Below are positions 33,314 through 42,373 of a stretch of 50,945 nt of DNA, piece by piece. The notes under the pieces were generated by a model. That model saw only the letters and a list, made by a program, of their open reading frames with translations. It ran no database searches and was not told the DNA's origin. This stretch comes from an uncultured Nitratireductor sp. (GTDB lineage Bacteria > Pseudomonadota > Alphaproteobacteria > Rhizobiales > Rhizobiaceae). The DNA is taken from NCBI RefSeq assembly GCF_913053745.1, contig NZ_CAJXGF010000009.1, positions 1-50,945 on the forward strand, in the 5' to 3' direction. Position 1 is the first letter of the stretch. Each line of letters begins with the position of its first letter. The translations under genes were made by a program, and so were the position numbers.

Positions 33314-34684
33314 CTAACCCGGCTTCTTGTACTGAATGATATCCTGAGCACGCAGCCAGCCTGGCGTTCCACGCTTCAGGCGCTTTTGTGCCCTGGTGGC
33401 GAAAATCTTCGCATCCTGATACTTGCCAAGGTGAAAATAGCCTTCAGCGGTCGCCAGGTCCGCTGCCGCGACATCGCCAAGTTGGCCATATGCTTGGGCA
33501 AGGTAGCGATAGCCGTTGGCAAATTCGGGCTCCCGGGAAAGCCCAGTCTGCAATTCCGACGCTGCCTTCCTGATCAGGTTTGGCTTACCGGTCGCGAGAA
33601 GAGCTTGCCCGTACCCCACCTGCAGCAGGCCGGGTGTGCCCGGTGCCAGAGACAGGGCCTTGGCATAGGCATTGGCAGCCTCTTCGGCACGATTGCCCTT
33701 TATCAGTATGTCGCCGCGCAACTCCTGCAAGTAGGGATTGCGCGGCAATTGGGAGACGAGCACGTCGACCTTTTGCAGAGCCGTGCGTGGGTTGCCCTTC
33801 AGATAGGTAGAGATCGCATCGCCGTAGCGCGCTGGAATGCCGCGCGGATCATCGCGAAAGAGGCGCTGTACGGCCTGACCACCTTGCATATAAGCCGCGA
33901 TCTTGGCCCGCATCATATCGTGACGCAATTGCAGTTGCGGAGGATCCTGGCGTTCGAAATAGGGGCTGTTGCGGGCGAGTTCCTCTAGGTTTGCGATGCG
34001 TTCCCGTGGCATCGGATGGCTGATCTGGTAGGGATCGACATTCACCCCGGCAAGTGCCATGCCTCCGGCCAGGCGCTCGAACGTCTTCAGCATGCCGTTG
34101 GCCGACTGTCCGGTGCTGTTCAGATAGTCGATTGCTGTGCGGTCTGCCGTGGCTTCCTCGGAACGCTGATAGCCAAGAAGGCTACGGCGTGCCATTTCGG
34201 CACCGCCAGCAGCCATGCCGACGCCGGCCGTCGCTAGGCCGCGCGAATCGGATGCTGCCCCGGCAACGCCCGCACCGATACCGATCAGGGCGGAGACGAT
34301 AGCCATCGTCTGGGCGCGCTTTAGCTGCTGGCGCAAACGCTCCTGGTGCCCGCCGGCAATATGGCCGGCTTCGTGGGCGATGACACCGATCACTTCGTTC
34401 GGAGTATCGGCGTCTGTCAGCGCGCCTGTGTGGATGAAAATTCGGCGTCCGTCGACGAACGCATTGAAACTGCGATCGTTGACCAAAACGATGTCGATTC
34501 CTGACCGGGAAAGACCCGCCGCTTTCAGGATCGGCCGCGCATATTCCGAGATCAGTGCCTCGATTTCCGCGTCGCGAACAACGGTGACTCTGGATTGAGC
34601 CAACGCTGCAGGGGCTGAAACGGCGTTGAGATAAGCCGCAAGCAGGAAGAGCGAAATGGTTCGCGTGACAGTCGTGTAAACCAT
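33314..34684 (-). CDS. Periplasmic M48 metalloprotease with TPR repeats (BepA-like)
   Basis: A 456-residue protein with a signal peptide (ISLFLLAAYLNAVSAPAALA), a zinc metalloprotease domain with HEAGH (residues 104-108) and the third ligand in EEATADRTAIDYL, and a C-terminal half with TPR-like helices (RLFRDDPRGIPARYGDAISTYLKGNPRTALQ, GNRAEEAANAYAKALSLAP, LATAEGYFHLGKYQDA). This matches BepA/YfgC, which assists assembly and quality control of outer-membrane proteins such as LptD. The ATG at 34684 has GAGAG upstream; other ATGs up to 34834 are less likely. Confidence 0.9.
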   Translation of the reverse strand: MVYTTVTRTISLFLLAAYLNAVSAPAALAQSRVTVVRDAEIEALISEYARPILKAAGLSRSGIDIVLVNDRSFNAFVDGRRIFIHTGALTDADTPNEVIGVIAHEAGHIAGGHQERLRQQLKRAQTMAIVSALIGIGAGVAGAASDSRGLATAGVGMAAGGAEMARRSLLGYQRSEEATADRTAIDYLNSTGQSANGMLKTFERLAGGMALAGVNVDPYQISHPMPRERIANLEELARNSPYFERQDPPQLQLRHDMMRAKIAAYMQGGQAVQRLFRDDPRGIPARYGDAISTYLKGNPRTALQKVDVLVSQLPRNPYLQELRGDILIKGNRAEEAANAYAKALSLAPGTPGLLQVGYGQALLATGKPNLIRKAASELQTGLSREPEFANGYRYLAQAYGQLGDVAAADLATAEGYFHLGKYQDAKIFATRAQKRLKRGTPGWLRAQDIIQYKKPG

Positions 34685-34797
34685 GGTGTTTCTCTCAAGC
34701 ATTGCGGAAGTGGTAGACGAGCATGAGGGCAATGGAAAGGCAGAAACGCCTGCGATCATAGAGTTTTGATCATCTGCAAGTATGCCTCTAGAATGCA

Positions 34798-34824
34798 AGA
34801 AGTCGGCGCTCAGCGCCGGCTTCT
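34798..34824 (-). terminator. Hairpin after rne, possible terminator
   Basis: AGAAGTCGGCG (34798-34808) pairs with CGCCGGCTTCT (34814-34824), eleven pairs with one wobble, 30 bases after the rne stop on the minus strand. The following sequence is not T-rich, so it may stabilise the 3' end rather than stop transcription by itself. Confidence 0.45.
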
Positions 34825-34852
34825 CGTTATTCATGAAGGCTCTTGCGGGTGG

Positions 34853-37609
34853 CTAAAAAAAGCTTTTCCGCTGCCACCACCCGGTCTTACGGGGTCTGTC
34901 TTTCTCGGCCGGTTCGGACGAAGAGACCACCGGCTCGGTCGCTGCGACGGCTTCCTCCTTGGCGGCGGCTTTCTTTTCGTCCGGCTTGGCTTTGGTCGCG
35001 CTGCGACGCGCTGATGCCCGACGCTTCTTGGGAGCCGGCGTCTCAACCTCCGAAAGGGTATCGTTCTCAGCAGGCGTTTCTTCGGACGGTTTTTCGCCCG
35101 ATGGTGGGTTTGCTCCGTTCGTTGCATCGGCCTGTTTGCTATCGTCCGCAGCCGCAGCGGCCGTCTTGCGGGTACGTCGGCGTGGTTTCTTGGCCGGTTT
35201 CTCATCCTGGGGCGTCATCTGGACTTCGTCCGTGGCCCCGGTCTGAGGTGCATCCTGCGTTGCGGCTTCAGCCTCGACCTTATCGTCCGTATCCGCCCGT
35301 TCGGCCGCCGCCAGTACCGGATCTCCTTCGCCGTTGATGGTTCCGGAGGGATCGGCCTGTTCTTCCTGCGCCTGATTGTCGCGACGATTCTTGCGACCGC
35401 CTCGCTTGCCCCGATGACGCTTTTTGCGCTCGCCATCGCCGCTTTCAGCAGCCGACGTATCGGCTGTGTCTTCGGAGGTGGCTGCCGCTTCGTCATCTGC
35501 ATTGGCCGCGACATTTGTGTCGCTTGCAGGGCCTTGTTCGGCGTTCTCGTTCTGGTTCTGCTCGGCTGTCGCTTCGCTCGCATTGTTGCGGTTGCGTCCA
35601 CCCCGGCGCTTGCGCTTGCGCCGGCGTTTGCGCGGCTCGCCATCCTCGCTGCTGGCAACTTCCGGCGTTGGAGCTGCGGGCTCGGCAGGCTCGGCGGCAA
35701 GCGCCTGAGCCGTGGGGGCGGGCTGCTCCATACCGGATTTGTCGGCAAGTTGCTGCTTGGCGATGGCGAAATGCTGAGCGCCCACATCGTCGTCGGCTTC
35801 CACCATGATGTTCACGCCGAAGCGGGTTTCCATCTCGACCAGGTTGGAACGTTTGTAATTTAGAAGGTAGAGCGCGGTTGGGGCAGGGGTGCGCACTGCG
35901 ATGTCATTGCGCGAATCCTTGAGGAGATACTCTTCGATCGAGCGCACCACAAAGAGCGCCACCGAAGAATCGGAGCGGATGTGGCCGGTTCCACCGCAAT
36001 GGGGGCAGGGCTGCATTGTGCTTTCCAGCACGCTTGCCCGAATGCGTTGACGCGACATTTCCAGAAGGCCGAAATGCGAAATGCGGCCCACCTGGATGCG
36101 TGCGCGATCATTCTTCAGGCACTCCTTGAGACGCTTTTCGACCGCACGGTTGTTCCGGTTCTCCTCCATATCGATGAAGTCGATGACGATCAGGCCCGCG
36201 AGATCGCGCAGGCGCAACTGACGTGCGACTTCTTCCGCCGCTTCCAGATTGGTCTGGAGCGCCGTATCCTCGATGGAGTGTTCCTTGGTTGAGCGCCCGG
36301 AGTTGACGTCAATGGCAACCAGCGCCTCGGTCTGGTTGATGATTATATAGCCGCCGGATTTCAACGTGACCTGCGGCTGTAGCATTCGATCGAGCTGGGC
36401 TTCGATGCCGTTGCCGGCAAAGATCGGCGTGACATCGCGATATGGCTGTACGGCCTTGGCATGACTCGGCATGAGCATGCGCATGAAGTCTTTGGCCTCG
36501 CGATAACCTTCCTCGCCGGCCACAAGGACTTCACCGATATCCTTATTGTAGAGATCGCGCACCGACCGCTTGATGAGGCTGCCTTCTTCGTAGACGAGAG
36601 CGGGAGCGGTCGATTCGAGCGTCAGGCTGCGCACCTTTTCCCAAAGGCGCATCAGATAATCGTAGTCACGCTTGATTTCGGCTTTGGTACGGTTGGCGCC
36701 GGCAGTGCGCAAAATGACGCCCATGCCTTGTGGCACGTCGAGCTGCTTGACGACATCTTTCAGACGCTTGCGATCCTGAACATTGGTGATCTTGCGCGAA
36801 ATGCCGCCACCGCGCGCCGTGTTCGGCATCAGAACCGAATAGCGCCCGGCGAGCGAAAGGTAGGTCGTGAGTGCGGCACCCTTGTTGCCGCGCTCTTCCT
36901 TGACGACCTGCACAAGCAGGATCTGGCGGCGCTTGATGACTTCCTGAATCTTGTAGTTCTTGCGTGCCGCACGGCGTGAAGGCTGCGCTTCCTCAAGCGC
37001 ATCGTCGGCACCGACGGTGTCCACATTGTCGTCTTCGCCATCGCCGTTGCTGTCGTCGTCGGAGCGGCTGCGGCGGGAACGCTTGCCGCGCGGCTCTTCC
37101 GAAACAACATCGCCGGCGGCATCCGCCGCCATGGCGGCCGATTTCTCATCGTCCTCGGTGTCGGCGGAATCGTCCCCGGGCTGTTCCTCGCCGTTGTTGT
37201 CATCAGCGGCGGCATCGTCGTGTTTCGCTGTCTTTTTCTTGGTGCTGGCGCGCCGGCGTTTGCGATTCCCCTTCTGGGCCTGGCGCTGCTCGACTTCGTC
37301 TTCGTCGTCATCGGCCTTCGCTTCCGCAGCCTCGGCTTCGAGAAGTGCCTGACGATCCGCGACCGGAATTTGATAGTAGTCCGGGTGAATTTCACTAAAA
37401 GCGAGAAAACCATGTCTGTTTCCGCCATATTCGACAAAGGCGGCCTGGAGAGACGGTTCCACGCGCGTTACGCGCGCCAGATAGATGTTTCCTCGAAGTT
37501 GCTTCTTATCTTGGGATTCGAAATCGAATTCTTCGATGCGATTACCGCGAAGGACGACAACCCTTGTTTCCTCCGGATGGGAGGCGTCTATTAGCATTTT
37601 GTTCGGCAT
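34853..37609 (-). CDS. rne: Ribonuclease E
   Basis: The main endoribonuclease and scaffold of the RNA degradosome. The 918-residue protein has an S1 domain (MLIDASHPEETRVVVLRGNRIEEFDFES ... NIYLARVTRVEPSLQAAFVEYG) interrupted by an acidic/basic low-complexity insertion (about residues 92-218), the 5'-sensor and DNase I-like domain with catalytic Asp434 (AIDVNSGRS) and Asp477 (VIDFIDME), and the zinc link Cys535/Cys538 (CPHCGGTG). Residues 620-918 are disordered and rich in Glu, Ala and Arg, ending GWWQRKSFF; a C-terminal GWW motif binds PNPase in Caulobacter. The start at 37609 matches the family; a long leader lies upstream. Confidence 0.95.
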   Translation of the reverse strand: MPNKMLIDASHPEETRVVVLRGNRIEEFDFESQDKKQLRGNIYLARVTRVEPSLQAAFVEYGGNRHGFLAFSEIHPDYYQIPVADRQALLEAEAAEAKADDDEDEVEQRQAQKGNRKRRRASTKKKTAKHDDAAADDNNGEEQPGDDSADTEDDEKSAAMAADAAGDVVSEEPRGKRSRRSRSDDDSNGDGEDDNVDTVGADDALEEAQPSRRAARKNYKIQEVIKRRQILLVQVVKEERGNKGAALTTYLSLAGRYSVLMPNTARGGGISRKITNVQDRKRLKDVVKQLDVPQGMGVILRTAGANRTKAEIKRDYDYLMRLWEKVRSLTLESTAPALVYEEGSLIKRSVRDLYNKDIGEVLVAGEEGYREAKDFMRMLMPSHAKAVQPYRDVTPIFAGNGIEAQLDRMLQPQVTLKSGGYIIINQTEALVAIDVNSGRSTKEHSIEDTALQTNLEAAEEVARQLRLRDLAGLIVIDFIDMEENRNNRAVEKRLKECLKNDRARIQVGRISHFGLLEMSRQRIRASVLESTMQPCPHCGGTGHIRSDSSVALFVVRSIEEYLLKDSRNDIAVRTPAPTALYLLNYKRSNLVEMETRFGVNIMVEADDDVGAQHFAIAKQQLADKSGMEQPAPTAQALAAEPAEPAAPTPEVASSEDGEPRKRRRKRKRRGGRNRNNASEATAEQNQNENAEQGPASDTNVAANADDEAAATSEDTADTSAAESGDGERKKRHRGKRGGRKNRRDNQAQEEQADPSGTINGEGDPVLAAAERADTDDKVEAEAATQDAPQTGATDEVQMTPQDEKPAKKPRRRTRKTAAAAADDSKQADATNGANPPSGEKPSEETPAENDTLSEVETPAPKKRRASARRSATKAKPDEKKAAAKEEAVAATEPVVSSSEPAEKDRPRKTGWWQRKSFF

Positions 37610-38279
37610 AAATTCTTGTCTCCCCGGCAGAGATCGATTGTCGGGCCGAGCTCTGCGGGTGTCGCCGCAAGCCATAGTAACAATCGGTGCCGGATAATTT
37701 GAGGCTCGCCGGCGTTGAGGGCTGCGCGAAATTGGGCCGGACCACCGTTTGAGCGGTGTGTTTTAATCCGGATCTATTTCCCATCGCGCCTGAAGCCATT
37801 CCATCGCCTGGCAGAACCGTTTCAACCAAGGCCCGGTTTTGACGGGCCAGCTTTTGCTCACACAGAGCCGGCGCGGACGTTTCTTAAGGTCCGGCCGTTT
37901 CCTGAAGCCAGAGCCTCCATCGTGGGGAGGGCTCTGGAAAAATTCCTCTGAATCACCGCTCGTTCCGGTTTGCGGCGGCGGAAAAGGTTTGCCCCGTTGC
38001 TCATCGCCGTTTGTCAGCAGGGACTCAAACCAAGGACGCTTATCGCGATGATTCAAAGATGCTTTTATGATTTGACAGTTGTATTGGCAACCCTGATTTC
38101 CATTTGCCGGGTGGAAGGGCATGCATCAAAGAACAGGTTGCTTATTTGCCCACCGGGCTCGAAAAGCGCATAAAAAAGGACTGTTTCCGGGCGATTCGTA
38201 AGAAAAATAGCCATCTTTGTTCGTACGGATTGTCGTTGACCCGAAGGAATTTCGCATAACGCAGCGGAGAGAGGCGGTT
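37610..38279. other. Long divergent spacer: structured rne leader and amidase promoter region
   Basis: About 670 bases without a gene. On the rne side it holds several stable hairpins, GGCCCG/CGGGCC at 37830-37848 and an 11-bp stem with one bulge at 37908-37937 (CCAGAGCCTCC with GGAGGGCTCTGG), plus a weaker GGAC/GTCC pairing near 37874-37892. Long structured leaders that mediate autoregulation are known for rne in enterobacteria; the same here is inference. On the amidase side no clear promoter was found. Confidence 0.5.
38062..38090 (-). promoter_or_regulatory. Possible rne promoter
   Basis: On the minus strand TTGCCA (38090-38085) is followed after 17 bases by TAAAAG (38067-38062). If real, the rne leader would be about 450 nt. 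The -10 match is weak. Confidence 0.25.
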
Positions 38280-39470
38280 TTGCACAGACCAGCGCTTTTG
38301 TTGACGGTTGTTCTCGCCGTGGCTGTTCTTGTTCTCAACAACGCCTTTGGCGCGGTGCCCGCGCTAAAGGCGCACGACTACAAGATGGCGGGAGACGCCC
38401 AGTACACGCGGGTCGTCATCCATTTCGACCGCAAGCCCGATTTTCGCTGGTTCTTGTTACGCGATCCCAGTCGCTTGGTGATTGACCTTCCTTCGACCGA
38501 GTTTTCCTTCGATCCTCTGGAATTGCGGCCACGTGGACTGATCGCCGCCGTGCAATATGGCGCAGTCGATGCGCAACGGGCGCGAATACTATTCAAGGCC
38601 GAGGGGCCGTTTGCCGTCGAGCAGGTGGACGTGATGAAGAACGAAACCTCCGAAGGTTTTCGTCTCATCATCGAGTTGCGTGCCAGTTCAAGCGAAGCGT
38701 TCGATACAGCGCTGCGTGCGAGCATCATGAAGCCCAGTGCCGAAGGTGGACGTCCTGAAACGGTCAAACCGATGAACGACCGCTTCACGATTGCGCTCGA
38801 CGCCGGCCATGGCGGCGCGGATGGTGGCGCGCGTGGCGTCAACGGCACTGTCGAAAAGCAGATTACGCTCCTGTTTTCGCTCGAACTGGCCAAGAAAATC
38901 GAGGAAACCGGGCGTTATAGGGTCGTTTTGACCCGCGACGACGATCGTTTCCTGCGACTCGACGAACGTGTCCGCATTGCCCGCGAGAAAGGAGCGGACC
39001 TCTTCGTCTCTGTGCACGCCGATGCGATCGCCGTTCGCGGCGTGCGCGGCGCGACCGTCTATACAGTTTCCGACAAGGCTTCCGATGCCGAGGCGGCGGC
39101 CACTGCCGCGCGCGAAAACCTGTCCGACGAGATCGCTGGAAAGGTCGCCGAAGAGGAGCAGAACGAGGTCGAGGACATACTCGTCGATCTTATTCGACGC
39201 GAAACCCATGCGTTCTCCATTCGCTTTGCACGTACGCTGATCGGGAAGTTGTCCGATTCCATTCAATTGGTGAAGAACCCGCATCGCTATGCGGGTTTCC
39301 GTGTCTTGCGAGCGCCAGACATACCCTCGGTGCTTCTGGAACTCGGCTATCTTTCGAATCCGAAAGACGAGGCGCAGCTCCGCGATCCGCAATGGCGCGC
39401 GACCACCATGGAGGCAATCATCGACGCCATCGGTTATTTCGCAAAGGCGAACGGCGCAGCGGGGGGATGA
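38280..39470 (+). CDS. N-acetylmuramoyl-L-alanine amidase (AmiC-type)
   Basis: A periplasmic cell-wall amidase cutting the bond between N-acetylmuramic acid and the stem peptide, used in daughter-cell separation. The 396-residue protein has a signal peptide (LLLTVVLAVAVLVLNNAFGA), an AMIN domain (about 30-140, ARVVIHFDRKPDFRWFLLRDPSRLVIDLP-like layout) and an Amidase_3 catalytic domain with the zinc ligands in LDAGHGGADGGARG, the Glu in TVEKQITL, the His in VSVHADA and the final Glu in VLLELGYLSNPKDE. I chose TTG 38280, preceded by GGAGAGAGG; the frame runs up to 38217. The mrcA gene follows. Confidence 0.9.
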   Translation: MHRPALLLTVVLAVAVLVLNNAFGAVPALKAHDYKMAGDAQYTRVVIHFDRKPDFRWFLLRDPSRLVIDLPSTEFSFDPLELRPRGLIAAVQYGAVDAQRARILFKAEGPFAVEQVDVMKNETSEGFRLIIELRASSSEAFDTALRASIMKPSAEGGRPETVKPMNDRFTIALDAGHGGADGGARGVNGTVEKQITLLFSLELAKKIEETGRYRVVLTRDDDRFLRLDERVRIAREKGADLFVSVHADAIAVRGVRGATVYTVSDKASDAEAAATAARENLSDEIAGKVAEEEQNEVEDILVDLIRRETHAFSIRFARTLIGKLSDSIQLVKNPHRYAGFRVLRAPDIPSVLLELGYLSNPKDEAQLRDPQWRATTMEAIIDAIGYFAKANGAAGG

Positions 39471-39797
39471 TGACGATTTGTTGCAAGTCTGCAACGCTGG
39501 CATGGATTAATGTCGTTCGTTTCGGGTTCGCCTTAATCGCCGCATTTTGCCCACAAGGCTGAGGCAATAGGGGCAAGCGTATGATTTTCCGGGCAACCTG
39601 GCTGTAGCGGGCGGAATATCATGAGAAAAAGTGGTACGATAGAATCGCTTACAACGAAGATGGGCGGACTGCGTTGCGGTTGCGATGCACGTTCTTCGTC
39701 GTTCCTCTTCGTGATGCGGACAGAATCTTGAAAGGCTGCTCCGTGCAGTCTGTGCTCTTGCATGGATAGGCTACGCGGGGTGTGAATTGGAGCGGGC
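39471..39797. other. Spacer before mrcA
   Basis: About 330 bases without a supported gene. Two modest inverted repeats are present: GTTGCA/TGCAAC at 39480-39495, right after the amidase gene, and TTGCCC/GGGCAA at 39547-39576. Neither has a T run. I could not identify convincing promoter boxes for mrcA. Confidence 0.4.
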
Positions 39798-42254
39798 ATG
39801 GTACGTCTCATCGGGTATTTCTTTGGCGTGGGCATCGTGCTGGCGCTGCTGGTGGCTGCGGGTATTGCGCTCTATGTCGGCGATCTAACGAAGGATCTGC
39901 CCGATTACGAAGTGCTGGCGAAATACGAACCGCCTGTGACCACCCGGGTTCATGCATCCGATGGTGCGCTGATGGCTGAGTTCGCGCGGGAGCGCCGCCT
40001 GTACCTTCCCATCCAGGCCGTTCCGGACCGCGTCAAAGCGGCCTTCCTCTCCGCTGAGGACAAGAATTTCTACAATCACCCGGGTGTCGACGTCACCGGT
40101 CTTGCCCGTGCGGTGGTCACCAACATACAAAATCTGGGTTCCGGTCGCCGCCCCGTGGGCGCGTCGACGATCACGCAACAGGTGGCCAAGAATTTCCTCC
40201 TGACGTCAGATCAGACGATCCAGCGCAAGATCAAGGAGATGGTCCTCGCCTTCCGCATCGAGCAAGCCTATTCGAAGGACAGGATTCTCGAGCTCTATCT
40301 CAACGAGATTTTCTTTGGCCTCGGCTCCTACGGTATCGCCGGCGCTGCGCTGACCTATTTCGACAAGTCGGTCAACGAGTTGACGCTGGCCGAGTCGGCC
40401 TATCTCGCCGCGTTGCCCAAGGGGCCGTCCAATTACCATCCCTTCCGCCACACCGAGCGCGCCATCGAGCGTCGAAACTGGGTCCTCGATCAGATGGTCG
40501 CCAATGGATACGCTTCCCCCGAAGAGGGAGCGAAGGCGAAGGAAAAAGGGCTCAACGTGTCGCCGCGTCGTCGCGGCTCCTACCTGTTTGCCGGCGAGTA
40601 TTTCACCGAGGAAGTGCGCCGCGACATCATTTCCCGATACGGCGAGGACGCTCTTTACGAAGGTGGACTTTCCGTTCGCACGACGCTCGACCCGCAATTG
40701 CAGCTCTATGCCCGCAAGGCCTTGCAAAACGGTCTGCTTCGCTACGACACGCTGCGCGGTTATCGCGGTCCCGTCACACAGATCGACGTTTCCGGCGACT
40801 GGGGTGTGCCTCTTGGCGAAGTCGATGCTTTGAGCGATGTGCCGGAATGGGAACTCGCCGTCGTTCTGGGAACCGAGGATGAAAAGATTTCCATCGGTCT
40901 CAAGCCGGAACGGGTCGTTTCCGGAGCCCTTTCGGAAGAGCGTGAAACCGGAACCATTGCGCTTGACGACATGAAATGGGCAATGCGTCACGTTGTTGAC
41001 GGCAAGCGTTTGAAGGCAAACAGGCAGTCGGACGTTCTGAAGCCCGGCGACGTGGTATTTGTCGAGAAAAAACCGGACGCAGAGCGGGCCTGGCAGCTCC
41101 GCCAGGTGCCCGAAATCGAAGGCGCGCTCGTCGCCATGGACCCGCACACCGGTCGTGTCCTGGCGATGGTTGGTGGCTTTTCCTACGCCGAGTCCGAGTT
41201 CAACCGCGCAACACAGGCCTACCGTCAGCCCGGCTCGGCTTTCAAACCCATCGTTTACGCCGCCGCGCTCGACAATGGCTATACCCCTGCATCGGTCGTT
41301 CTCGACGCGCCGGTTTCCATTCAGGTTGGCGACGAGGTTTGGGAGCCGAAGAATTACGGCGGCAAGTTTGCGGGTCCGTCGACATTGCGTGCGGGCATCG
41401 AGCGCTCGCGTAACCTTATGACAGTGCGCCTGGCCAAGGATATGGGCATGCAACTGGTCGCGGATTATGCAGAGCATTTCGGCCTGTATGACAAGATGCT
41501 TCCCGTTCTGGCCATGTCGCTCGGCTCCGGTGAGACCACGGTGATGCGTATGGTTTCGGCCTATGCGGTGATGGCGAACGGCGGTAAGCAGATCGTGCCG
41601 TCGCTGGTGGACCGAATTCAGGACCGCTACGGCAAGACCGTCTACAAGCACGATCGCCGCGAATGTGTCGGTTGCGTTGCCAGCGAGTGGACCGGTCAGG
41701 CCGAACCCGAAATCATCAATGATCGCGAGCAGGTGCTCGACCCGATGACGGCTTACCAGATCACGTCGATGATGCAGGGCGTGGTTTCGCGCGGAACCGC
41801 TGTGACAGTTTCCGAACTCGGCCGTCCGATCGCCGGTAAGACCGGTACGACGAACGACGAGAAGGATGCCTGGTTTGTGGGCTATACGCCGGATCTCGTT
41901 GTCGGTGTCTTCATGGGCTACGACACGCCACGACCGATGGGCCGGGGCTCCACAGGTGGCGGTCTGGCGGCTCCGATATTCAAAGAGTTCATGGCGAGTG
42001 CCCTGGAAGATATGCGCCCGGCGGATTTCCAGGTCCCTGAAGGGATGAACGTCATCCCCATCGATCGCAAGACGGGAATGCGCGCCGAGGCGGGCCAGCC
42101 GGGCGTTATCATGGAAGCCTTCAAGCCTGGCACGGGGCCGGCCGACAGCTATTGGGTCATCGGTATGGAAGACCTGGAAGGCGCAGGCGGCCCCCGAGTG
42201 ATCTCTCCGCAGGCCAATCGCGCCGTCAATTCAGGCGCGGGCGGTCTCTACTGA
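39798..42254 (+). CDS. mrcA: Penicillin-binding protein 1A (bifunctional transglycosylase/transpeptidase)
   Basis: A class A PBP that polymerises glycan strands and cross-links peptides at the outer face of the inner membrane. The 818-residue protein has an N-terminal anchor (YFFGVGIVLALLVAAGIALYV), a glycosyltransferase domain with EDKNFYNHPGVD and GASTITQQVAKNF, an intervening OB-like domain, and a transpeptidase domain with Ser480 in SAFK (480-483), SRN (SRNLMTVRLA) and KTGTTNDEKDAWFVGY. All catalytic motifs are present. It follows the amidase gene on the same strand, linking wall synthesis and splitting. Confidence 0.95.
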   Translation: MVRLIGYFFGVGIVLALLVAAGIALYVGDLTKDLPDYEVLAKYEPPVTTRVHASDGALMAEFARERRLYLPIQAVPDRVKAAFLSAEDKNFYNHPGVDVTGLARAVVTNIQNLGSGRRPVGASTITQQVAKNFLLTSDQTIQRKIKEMVLAFRIEQAYSKDRILELYLNEIFFGLGSYGIAGAALTYFDKSVNELTLAESAYLAALPKGPSNYHPFRHTERAIERRNWVLDQMVANGYASPEEGAKAKEKGLNVSPRRRGSYLFAGEYFTEEVRRDIISRYGEDALYEGGLSVRTTLDPQLQLYARKALQNGLLRYDTLRGYRGPVTQIDVSGDWGVPLGEVDALSDVPEWELAVVLGTEDEKISIGLKPERVVSGALSEERETGTIALDDMKWAMRHVVDGKRLKANRQSDVLKPGDVVFVEKKPDAERAWQLRQVPEIEGALVAMDPHTGRVLAMVGGFSYAESEFNRATQAYRQPGSAFKPIVYAAALDNGYTPASVVLDAPVSIQVGDEVWEPKNYGGKFAGPSTLRAGIERSRNLMTVRLAKDMGMQLVADYAEHFGLYDKMLPVLAMSLGSGETTVMRMVSAYAVMANGGKQIVPSLVDRIQDRYGKTVYKHDRRECVGCVASEWTGQAEPEIINDREQVLDPMTAYQITSMMQGVVSRGTAVTVSELGRPIAGKTGTTNDEKDAWFVGYTPDLVVGVFMGYDTPRPMGRGSTGGGLAAPIFKEFMASALEDMRPADFQVPEGMNVIPIDRKTGMRAEAGQPGVIMEAFKPGTGPADSYWVIGMEDLEGAGGPRVISPQANRAVNSGAGGLY

Positions 42255-42276
42255 CAATGTTGCCTTAATTGTGGAT

Positions 42277-42301
42277 GTGTCCGCTTTACACGAGCGGACA
42301 C
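42277..42301 (+). terminator. Inverted repeat between mrcA and prfB
   Basis: GTGTCCGCT (42277-42285) pairs perfectly with AGCGGACAC (42293-42301) around a 7-base loop, 23 bases after the mrcA stop and 73 before the prfB ATG. There is no T tail; it may be a weak terminator or a structure in the prfB leader. Confidence 0.4.
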
Positions 42302-42373
42302 GCTCCATATGGTCCGTCGCGATTCAGGCGAGGGTTCCTGACATATCCAACACAACTGAGGTGTCGATCTGCA

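Noticed and set aside
40206..41651. A 481-residue open frame antisense to mrcA
   Set aside because: It lies wholly inside the well-supported PBP1A gene, has no recognisable domain and reflects the GC-rich codon pattern on the opposite strand.
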